DNA of 64,000 nt from Bugulina stolonifera (Eukaryota > Bryozoa > Gymnolaemata > Cheilostomatida > Bugulidae): assembly GCA_935421135.1 (NCBI GenBank), contig OW285195.1, forward strand, positions 1,240,001-1,304,000. The letters are read 5' to 3'. Every line of letters begins with the position of its first letter. Within the stretch, counting starts at the first letter, position 1. Under the pieces are notes generated by a model. That model ran no database searches, was not told where the DNA came from, and was given only the letters and a program-made list of their open reading frames with translations. Shown in pieces: positions 48,201 to 60,200 of this stretch. A program made the translations under genes and the position numbers.

Positions 48201-51200
48201 TTGCAACGGTGACGATGAATTGTTGCAACGGTGACGATGGATTGTTGCAACGGTGACACCGATTTAAGCTCATCAGAGCAAGGCACACTAAGATATTGCT
48301 TAAGTTTTTGGTTTCTAGTGTAGCTGCATAGGTTCTCAACATCATATCTAAGCAAAAAAAGTGAGAAGCGACACAAATCACAGAATTTTCAATAACGGCA
48401 GAACATGTTTTAGAATTCCATTTCTCTAGCATTGCAACGGTGACACACATTTTAAGACAGCGTCAGCAAACCGGTTATCCCACATGAACATTTAAGATAT
48501 CATTTTGTAGAGAATTTTAAGCTCTGACAGCCTGTCTTGTTCAATAAGGTTGGACAATGTTAAATAAGTGGCTACATTCAGACATGTTCTCTAAATGTTG
48601 CAACGGTGATTATGGACAGACCCATATATGATATATCACAAAACATAAAAAATATTTAAATACTAAATTATTTAAATAGCACATGACACAAAAACTGCAA
48701 GAATGGTATATGTAGCATAAAATTAAGTATAAAAAAAGATTGAGTTCTTACGACTTTGCACACATAGGTGCGGTCTGTGTGAGACAATGCAACAAAAAAT
48801 TCAAACCTCACATGATTCAAAAACTTGGTTGGTTCAAACTATTAGCCTTGGTCCCTGCTGAACACTATATAAATGGCTTCAAATAAATCAAACTTATCAT
48901 CTGTAATTCAAACTTTACACCACTTATGTTCACACTATAATCAATGATAATACTATTACAGCAAGTATTAATCACCTAATAATAGTTGCTAGTAGTTAGT
49001 AGTAGTCAGTGTTCGAAGTGTGGTTATACGGGAGCAAACAGTGTGTACTCACCTCAATTGTAGTGGTTATACGGCCAGCAGGCATGTACCCTCATTTTAA
49101 TTGTTAGTTTTCTCCATACAGTCAATGTGAACTTGATAGTGTAAAGGTAGAGTGCTTGATTATCGTTCATAAGGACATGGGTTCGATTCTCACCCAAGCA
49201 TGACTTTTTTCATTTTAGTAATTCACTAATTTCTTAGCTACTATAAGATAAAGTGGATGGCTATACTATACTGATCTGTAAAGCCGGGCGTAGACTGGAA
49301 GCGAATGAGGCGAAATCCGCTAGAGATATTGCGAGAAACAAAAGAGATCCTGCCGCGTTGGGCTAAATTTGTGAATTCGCTTGGATCAAACATGTTTGAT
49401 ATTTTCGCTTGCCGCGTGCGGGCTGTTGGTCGAGAACTCACTCATTACGTTAATGTCACTTGAAAATTTAAATATTCATAAGTACAGGACGTGTTCAAGC
49501 CATTAGTCAAACGCGAATGTTTAGCGCCTAGTGCGCTTGGAAGTGCGAAGCGAAACAATATGGCCCCACTTGCCGCACTACTGATTTCGCTTCCACTTTG
49601 CTCCAGCCTTAAGATTGCATGCACCATGTACCCACTTCATTTGTTCTTTTTCGAACACTGGTAGTAGTTACTACTGCAACATGTTTCTGCTCAGGCTAAG
49701 CTGGGAAAAACCCACTGATAGCTTTACTGTTCCTTAGCTAAATGCATTTTTATACTGTTGTCCTGTACATGTGATACATGTGATCAATAAAGTGAAATCA
49801 CCTTAGGTGGGGAAGAACTCCCTTCCAACAAATTTATAACATAAAAGGTGAATATGATTTACCGTCTTTGAATGGTACAACATGGGTACTATGCAGGGCA
49901 CTTGGGTGAACTTACATATTTTATAAATGTGCAGTGTTGTACAAACTGTGCACTTCTTGTCTTTAGATATCATGAACTTGCGCCACTGAATTCCTAAACC
50001 ACAGATATTTTATCATATGGTAACAAAAGCCATATCACTCTACATTAAGCTATCATAGTCCATCAGCCAACCATCAAAAAGTGGCTTAGTTTTTGAAGTT
50101 CGCTCCTGACCTCTCCAATCTACACAAATTTTTGGCTCCAAAGCAAACAAGACCTGAATTTTATGATTCTGGAAACTAACCCTCTGAAATATGTTGACGA
50201 AGACCTCAAATTTTAGGTCAAAGTTCACCTCCTCAGCGAAAATTGCCATTATTTGCCATTTTTTGTGGTTTACAAACCTTCTGGCAATAAATCCACAATG
50301 CATGGACTCTTCATATTTAAACGTAATGTTACCACAAGCAGTCCAATGCTCTGTGTCAAATTTTATGAGTTTCAGTTCAAAATTTTTATAATGAAGAGAA
50401 AAATTGCTTCGTTACAGAGGGGATAATTCCTTATAATAGAAAACCCTCTGCCACCAAATCCATAATGCACAGGCTCTTCATATTTAAATATGATGCTACC
50501 ACAAGCAGTCTGGTGCTCCATACCAAATTTCATGAGTGTCAGTCCAAAATCTTCATGATTAAAATATGAATTCCTTTGTTACAGAGGGGGATAATTCCTA
50601 AGAAACAGCAAATCATTGAAATTTCCACAAACTGCAGAGATTTTTGGTGTTATCGTAAACAAGGCCCCAATTTTATGATTCTAGAATAGTTTGACAATGA
50701 CCTTCTTCGTATTTAAGGATGCTGTTACTATATTCAGTGCAATAATCTGTGCATAATAACATGATAACCTGCGCAGACTTTCTACGGAGAGCAACGTCTC
50801 TTTTGTTACAGTGGAAATAACACGTAGAATAATCACTCATGAAAATTTTAGAATTTTATAAACATTTACTGTTATTTGCTGACCTTCCAAGTATACTCTA
50901 GTGCTGTTCTACTGTATCTTGTAATGTAGTTTCAGCATCAGCCCAGCGATTGTAAGATAATATTGATGTACTTTATTACAATTAAAGATACAGGTTAGGT
51001 AGTATATTATATTTAGTGACAAAGCATAAAATATATGCAAAAACCCATAACATGACATAACCTCTATATTACCCACTTGCAGGGACAATAAGAACTAGAG
51101 CTAATAGACTGAGTTCGAAGGAACATGTTCTGTACCACGAAACTAAAAAATTAATTATAATTTGATCCAGTAAGATACAGACAACCTAACACAGGCACAA

Positions 51201-54200
51201 AATATGACATGCATATAAATTTACAAATTAGAATTTAGGCTAAACTTACAATTAATATACAGGCATACAAGTATCTATATATCATCTGGTACTGTGTACT
51301 TGCATATTTGGTCTTCTTACAGGAGCAACAGACAGTATGTAACATGTCAGTTTAAATAGTTTCACCACTAAATAACTTTGTAGGTGAGATCTAATACCTC
51401 TCATCCATAGTTAACAGAGCGAGGTACTTCTATCCTCAGTTTATAGACTCTTGTACAAATTGCAGCAACATAATTGGCATGGGTAGCACGAATCTTCAGT
51501 AACGACTTGCGTGGTGGGGAAAGGTGACTTGTCCCACCACTAGTTATGAAACGTGTAAATCCAAGTGCATTGACAGATTTTCTGTGCTCAGGTAGATGAT
51601 TAGGGTAACTTCTTCGAATACAAATAACGATTAATAATTTGAAACTTTGTTTCACTAGGTATATGGAGTGTCATACTGCACACTAGGAATACAAGGTTAT
51701 ACAGCAATTGTGGTACCGTTTTGTTCAGTACTATTAATAGTTTAGTCTTCGGGTGTTCAGTGGCCATGTGGTACTTGATTTCGTTTGGCTGATAGCATTT
51801 GAAATACCTATACTAGCCTACTTCAATGATAGCTCTGCGTCCTTCAAGAATTACCATCATAGCTGTCATCATCACCGTCTATGGTACTGTATGCTGCTGA
51901 GGTTGATCGTAATTTAGTTGAGGTAGTAACACGGCAACATTGTTTCTAGCCAGTCCGCCTTAGCAAAAGACAAAAATACACAAACTCATCTAATTTTTTT
52001 AAAAGATGTTCTCAAGAGTATGATTTGCTAAACAACAAATTAGATCTTTTTTTACCCTTCATAATGTAAACGCATGTACGCGAGCTCATAATTTAAATTT
52101 ATGCATGTTTGAACATAAGGGAGAAAAGTGAAGAGTTCTGCTTCAAGGAATTCTTACATGTATATATCATCCATCAAAAATATTTTCTGATATAGCCCCT
52201 TGCATCGGCAGTAAGAACATACCTACTACGGCAAGGTCTGTCCGCATGCTTGCTGTGTATATCTTGTAACGTTGGTATGGATACATATGCCTTATCACCC
52301 ACCAATCACATCTTCAAGGCTTCTTTTCAGCAATGCAACTTGCACCTAAAACAGCAAGGGTTTTGCAACTGTAGGTAATAAAATATAAATGTGCTGGTCC
52401 AGAAACAAAGAATTATTCTAGGGTGTAGATGGAAAAATATTTGTAGAACAATAATAGGAGTGGAAGGACTGGTGTGCATGTGAAATAACAGAAGGGCAAA
52501 CATAACTGCAGCCTTCGCCGTGAAATTAATGCCACAGTTTTAATGCTAGTATCCTCCAGGAAATATCTAGTAAACATGGAACATAACTACAACCTAGATT
52601 AGACTACTTGAACATTACCCTTAACCCATTTGCAACCAATGACGAGACTACATTGTCCTAATGAGCACTGTGCTATGCAACCAAGGACGTGATAGTACTG
52701 TCCATGTGTCTTTGTTTTAAATAGCATGTTGCTGGGCAACGTTATCACATGTTACTCACTAGATCTTGCCTTACAACGACTCCACTAACACAGTTAATTA
52801 CTCAAAGATCTCTCAATGCATCTCACTTAGCCTATCAACTGCTACTAATCAAGGTGTCAAGGTATCAATTTTCAAACATGGCAGCCTCCATGTTAGTAAA
52901 TTCTGATGAGCTGGAGATTGACAACTTAGCCTCTGGGAGTAAATTAGCTGATTTTGATGAGGTAAGCTGCTAACCATACATAAATATAGTGTCCTAGTGC
53001 ATGACTAGAATACTGCCTAGCCAATATTTCTATCCCATAATGTGTGATTGGTGATGCAAGGTACTAATTTTCCTTATTTTGAATTTCATATCGATATCTT
53101 GTTGAAAATCAAATTGGAATTGAATGAATAGTTGCATCTTTCAAGGTTGATTGATGGTTTCATGTTTTTCAATTGAGGGTTGAAACTTTTGACAGTTGAA
53201 TCACAAAATTTTAACTCATTTTTCTCAACCTTTCTCTCTGTTATCTGGATGCTAGCTTTTTGCCTTATGGGCTCCACTGTTTGCTGCTCAGTCAGTTAGT
53301 ATATTGGTGTTATAGTGACTTGTAATACTTTACAGGAATTTGATACAGAGTTGGGAAGTGAAGATTGCAGAGACTATCATCCTAAAAAGACCTACTAATA
53401 TGTTTTGCATAATTTACCATCATTGACAGTGCTTCAGTTTGTTTTTGTACTCATTGTTACACAATATTTATTATTTCGAGAATTATGCAGTAGGTGAAAC
53501 ACCCTATATTCACTGCTCTATTGATTATCTAGTTTTTACTCTATTCTGTATTTCTTGATTGTATTATGTAGATTAGATGTTGCTCTTTCTGAAATAAAAA
53601 ACTAAAGTCAGATAAATCAAATACTTTTAACTTGGTCGTTATTGGAATTTTGGTGAATTTCACAAAAATGGGTGGTTTTCAATAGTGGAATATTAATATA
53701 TTAAACGGTTGCGAATGGGTTAATTATATACATTAAAATCAAAATGAAATTGAAATCCTTGTTGCATTGCTAGGTAAAACATAGGCCTACTATAGCAGTC
53801 TTGCAACACTATAACATAATGATAATAACAGAACAACACAATACAAGACTACATTTAGTATAATTTTGTATACATGTCTATAACCATAACAAATAATTAT
53901 ACATGTGTATTTAAAACTACATTTAGGCTATTTTATAAATTTCTTGTGGATCAAGATCATGCAATAAATTTTGCTGATTGCGATCAACTTCATCACATTT
54001 AATTATATTATTATAAAAATATTATATTGAGTAATTATAGCAGATTTGTGACGAGGTATGAGCATAATTCACATGGCAATGGAATAAGCAATAAGAATTT
54101 TATAAAATGATAATTATTATTAATTATAATTATGGATAAATACATGTTTCCACTAAAAAGTAATTGCCATAAATTACAATAAATAATTAAATTAGGTAAA

Positions 54201-57200
54201 CTTAAATTCTTATCCATGCCACAAAATGAAGTTCAAATTTTTCAACCAACTAGCTACTATTTCTATAACTATTGAATATAATCTTTCTCCTAGTCAGTCA
54301 CATACCTTTTCCAGAGAAACTGATGCCATATTTAGCCTTTGGTTACTAGTGATTCTCATGATAGACCTCTATTATGTGTTGTGAACCCTAGAGTCAGAGT
54401 GAGTTAACTCTCAGCTCAAACTAACTCCTTGTCTAATGTCTAGCTGTCTGTTTCCATAATTCAATGAATATCTATGTCAATATTTATTTAGAGAACAGTT
54501 TGTCGGTCTTTGGATGCTCCATTTAACTCTCAAGATAACCAATATGGAGAACTGAATGAATTTATCATTACACATTTGCTACAAAAGTTGCCAAATCTAG
54601 TATCCAGTAGGTTTCTTGCTACTCACTTTCTTAGATAATTTATCAAAATGACAGGAAGTGCATGTAACTGACCAATGAAAGTTGGTGTAGGGGGATTCTA
54701 ATAGTTTCTAACAGCAAGTAAGGAGCAGACAACTCTAATTTTAAAAATTTCGAAAAGATTAAATTTTCACCCCTTTGTCAAGTGATTTCGAGGGGTTAGT
54801 AAGTGGATTTGAATTGCCCATGTTTTAATCTATCTGTACACAAAAAATTGTGTAGATTGGAGAGGTCAGGAGCGAAAAGTCATAATTTTGCTGCTTGGCT
54901 GATGGACTAATCATGGGTCTACACTTTTTAACAGTTAAGCAAGATGAGATGTTTACAGATGTTAATCTGCAAGTAGTATTATAGGCCTGCCGTAGATAAC
55001 ATCGACATGTGGTGTGTACTATGCATGTTATGTGTACTATTGGTATTCTAATTGCAGTTTGGGAAGCACTCGGTTTCTCAAGGTAGCAAAAGCCAAGAGT
55101 AGTTCAGATGGCAAGCAGCAGCTAGTTGTTAAGGTGTTTGTAGTTCAGGATCCTTCTCTCTCACTGAAACCATACTCTTACCAAGCTGAGTGTAAGTATA
55201 GGCATACGTATCTCCATACTCTTACCAGGCTGAGTGTAAGTATAGGCATACGTGTCTCCATAATCTTACCAAGCTGAGTGTAAGTATAGGCATACGTGTC
55301 TTCATAATCTTACCAAGCTGAGAGTAAGTATAGGCATACGTGTCCCCATAAATGAGGCTTTGGTAGGTCTAGGTAGCTTTTGGGGTTAGGTTCATCTATG
55401 TATATCGCTATTCTATGAGGAATTAAGATCTATGACCAAGACAAGACTCTAATAGTATCTTATATCAGAATAAAGTCACGTGCTAGATGTCCTGTAGTAT
55501 TGGACATACATATGACTGGTTACCCAGCACCATAGAGTTATCTCCCCTAGAGCAGGAACTCCGGTAAATTTTGTGATGCCACTTTTCATCCCTGGTGGCC
55601 ATGATATGTTGGGGTAGTTACCGTTTGTTTACATTAGTTACCTATGCGCTGCTATGATTAGTTAGTCATTTAGTTAATAGTCAAAATTTGTTCTTTGCTA
55701 CCAATAATCTGAAATTTTCTGTTGCACACATATTTTCCAATTATTTCAGACCAACATAATTATTGTATTTATTATATTTTGTAACTTTGATACCAACTGC
55801 AGCATGGTAATTGCAAATATTGTATATTAGTATATCAGTACATCACAAAATTATTATTACACAGCTCCTAGTTCTAGTTATTTTGGCTTTCAGTAGGCAA
55901 GATTACTTTACTTAATAGCTGTAGCATTAAGTAACACTTTTACCTCAAATTACAATACAGCTAAAGCTACTGTAGTTGTTAATTGTCCTAGTCCTATGGC
56001 TTATCCTGGTATCACATGATTGATAGAGTATAAGTATTAAAGGGGAAAATCACAAATTTTGAAGTGATTCTAAAGTGATAGTTCGAAATCTGGCGGTTCC
56101 AGACGTCATTTCCACAAATACCAAAATCCGCGTTTTTATCCAAAAAATCGGTTTATCTGATTGGTCATGGGCGCATCCTTGTTGGTAGTCTAAGATCTGC
56201 AGACTTACACCGATATGCGAGGTGATTAATATATGCCTCGTTAAATCCACTATATTGCTATAGCCGTGCTGTTTCCGGTAAGTTTGCGCATTCACAGTTT
56301 ACTGGTTTGCGACAGCCACTTGTGTTTTTTAGTAATTTCCAAAGTTTTCTGCTACTTACACTTGCTTGTTTTTTATACTGACTAATATAGCTCACGGCAT
56401 ATTCTACAATGCATATTTATCCGTCGGTAAGAAATCAAATCAAGTTATATTATAATAAGTATTTGTTCATTCTTTTCTAATCCTACTAGATTATTTCCCA
56501 CCGACTCTGACTGACAGTCACTGCAGTTTCACTGAACTATAAAAAACGCTAGTTTCAATTTGTTTAAAATAATTATTTATTATCAATTATGTTTGTTTTT
56601 ATTTACTTATGCACGTAATTAATTAATAACTGTTCTACCATGGGTTTCATTGGTAGTTCAGCGGAGCTAGCAGTGACTCTCAGTCAGATTCGGAGCTAGT
56701 AGTGACTCTCAGTCAGATTCGGAGCTTGCAGTAACTCTCAGTCAGATACGGAGCTAGCAGTGACTCTCAGTCAGATTCAGCTAGCAGTGACTCTCAGTAA
56801 GTTTTCGTGGGAAATATAACATGAACTCAGGCTGCAATAAAATCACTTTTATTTCTTTGGCATCAGATTGCTGTTGACTAGACACAAGACAAATGAATCA
56901 CCAGTTACTGCTTACTTGCCGCTGTAAATTAATGATTAAAAGTCAAACAATCAATTGAAGGCAATGCAAATCAATATAATAATATATCATTCAATTTATT
57001 TAGTGTGTTGCTTTTACCAAAACAGGCTAAATATAAATGATGAAAGCTGTTAGTTGGAAATGGTAAAGCAACATTTCCAAAAAAAGACAGTTCCAGCAGG
57101 ACGTTTCTCAACTGTGTAGATTACATTTATTAGAATACAACTCACCGATAATTAAGTTTAATTAAATGAAAAAATTAATATTAAAAAGGAAAATTTATGG

Positions 57201-60200
57201 GTGGGGTTAGGGGTTCAAACTGTCATGGAGAGGTTTAGTTTGGAACTGTCTTTTTCCCATTGTATTGGATTGCAGTACATCACTTCACCTCCATACTTTC
57301 CTGGTGTTCTATTTCTTTCTTTACTGCCTATTTTAATTTTATTTTAATCTTGCTAATTTTCATTTCATGGCGTGCATTCAGATAAATAAAATTAAAATAA
57401 GCAGTAAGTAAGCCCAATGACTGAAAGAAAAAAACAGAGATGCCAGACTCGGTTAATTCAAGCAACATTTTATGGCCTATTAAAAGACTCCTTTCCAAAA
57501 TAAAACTTGCAAACATCTCTGGAAAAAAACTAGTATCCTATGTATGTTTGTGCAATATTATGAATCTGTTCCACAATGCTGACCATTAAGAAATTTACTT
57601 TAGCCTCAGTGACTGTGACAAACCCTATTGTTACTCTTAACTATTCTCTATAATGGCATAGGCCTATGTGACTAAGAATATTGGGCCTACACTGTGGTGA
57701 CTTGGTGACTACTATATCTAACTACTACTATTACTATTGATAATTCAACTTCTGTTGATTCTATTGATACTGTAGCTACTACTGGACCCTCTGGTACTAC
57801 TGCGACAACTTACCACTTTTCTACGACTAACTATTATTGTAACCAACTACTACTATTACTACTGCTGATTTTAACTACTTGCATGATTACTACTAATGCA
57901 ACCATAACTAACTACTGAAATCACCATATTACTGCTACTACACTGCTATCACTTTAACTTACTGCTAACTACTACTATAAGTAACTACTCCTACTGCTAA
58001 TACGAACTACAGCTAACAACACAAATGGTTCTTTTATTTTGCTAGTAAACTGCTGCTGCGACGACTAATACTGACGATAGTGGGCATACTATCAATGTTG
58101 AGTTGATACTAACACATACAGCTTGTTGACTTGTGTTGTAGGATGTTGCAGTGCCTGCTGCAGTTGGGCCACCAGATGCTGATATGCTCTCTTACTTTAT
58201 TCTATGAGTTTGTAGTACTGAAGCACTAATGAGTTTTACCATGCACTAGCCGTTGCTTTCAAGAAAATGCAGTTTCATATCCATATAGCTCTTATGGTAG
58301 GTGGTTGTATGAATAACTACTCGGAATCCTGTATCTTAAACATTGATGCTTTATCGGCAAAGAAGATTAAGAATCTCTGATACTCCTTCAGAGTCTAATA
58401 ATTTTGAATTTGGTTATTATAGTAATTACACTTACATGAATTATTCATTGTTACACATAAAGACTGTGTGTGTAGGCAGATCTATGTGCAAATGAAAGTA
58501 ATTCACGAGACAGTCATTTCTTGGTTGCAGATAGATTCTGGTAAGATGTTCCAGACAAAATGTTATAGCCTTGGAATATCGCAAGAGACACCGATGGAGG
58601 GTAAACTATCCAGTTCAACAGGAACAACTTTAGGAAGAAACCTCATTCATCATTGCAGTTGGTCTGGTATCCTTGCCGGCAGTCTCCTTGAGGTTAAATA
58701 TTTGTCCATTGCTTTTGCATGTAGGTGCAGTAGTGGTGAAAGCTAGATAGACCTCCTGACTCCTTAGTTGGGGTTTTGGAGAAGGGGAATAAATCTAGAA
58801 AAAGCGATTTCTGTTTAAGTTTTACTGAAAAACAGAGGTTATCTCAAATTTCTCCACTTCTGCATCTAAACAATTATTGACCTCCATGGCCTGAATCTTG
58901 CAACCATTTGCTATCAGCCATTATGTTAGCTGTCAACATAATATGGTCAACAAGGTCAGTCTATAACTGTAGGGCTTGCCAGTGACCTCTACCTCACCAA
59001 CTATGCAAGTGTTCAACTGTTGAAACCCAGGCAGTGAAGTTGAAGTTTGATCATAACACAGTCCACTCTGCACTCTGCTGGAACTTCCTCCACTTGTACA
59101 CCTCTGCTCTGACTGCTCAATACTCTCTAGCACAATCTGTTGGCTATGTTATAAAACCATAGTAGCACATAAGTGCTACATGATGGTAATCATTAGTGCT
59201 TTGCCATAGATTCAGCAGTTAAAGCTATCATAGAATCCACAGGAGCCTAGCCACCTGCAGTATAATATTTTAATGTGTACTTTTAATAATACTATTACCA
59301 ATGTTTTTCATGGGTAGCAGAGTGTCAGAAATTATTTCCAATGATATTGTGTAAACCTTTTATACATGCATGTATATGTAGATATAATAAAGAATTCGTG
59401 ATTACATATAATGTTTATACAAATACAGTGTGTTGTGCAATATGGTACCTTCAGCATGTACATGCATGTTTATTTGTCACACATAAGTTTTATAATGATA
59501 AAATGTATATTATATTACTGATACATGTACAGGTATAAATGCATTTGCATTGTTGGCAGACGATGCTAAGGTCTATGTGATTGCACTGCACTGAGAACTG
59601 CAGTCAAGAAATTGAAATGAAAGTAAGGAAAACAAATACATGTATAATTAGCATAGCATTATGTTATACGGATAATAGTATAAAGTTATCTCCCCAGGAA
59701 TGGTCGATCGCCGGAAACCATAGTCTCACAAAATAGAATGGCGAAATCTCAAAAAGGAGATAACTCCTAATTTTTCAATCGTTTAGAAGGCGTTTTAATT
59801 TCACTAATTGAGGCATAAGGAGGGTCATAAAATACAAATCCTTTGTTATTAATAAAAGAACATATGTTGATTTAGTATACTGTACAATAATTGTTCGAAT
59901 ATCTTGTTTAGAACAGTACAAAAACTAACTTCAAAGTAGGGCACAATTTGTGAATTTCTCCTTTAATAGGTGTATTTCTATATGTAGAACAGATTTGCAG
60001 AAGTTGCATATTACAAATAAAAACATTTATGTAGACAGACAAAACCAATTCATAACATGGAGTATAAATGCCAATATTTTGACCAAATCTATTTTAAATA
60101 TTTGCTGAATAAAAATAGCATAAGAACTCTTATTCAATATTTAGAAGTCACTCCTTGCCATGGAGTAAGGTCAGCCAGCTCTTCAAAATTTACAGCATCA

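Larger units (their letters stand above)
50095..54925. repeat. Inverted repeat pair 4.7 kb apart
   Basis: TTCGCTCCTGACCTCTCCAA (50099-50118, continuing through TCTACACAAA) recurs inverted at about 54855-54890, with CATCAGCCAA nearby in both. They look like two copies of one repeat family in opposite orientation. Confidence 0.7.

Noticed and set aside
47835..48610. RFX X-box or CRE cluster
   Set aside because: GTTGCAACGGTGAC contains half-site-like pieces of both, but lacks the second X-box half in the right place, and the motifs lie in decayed repeats.
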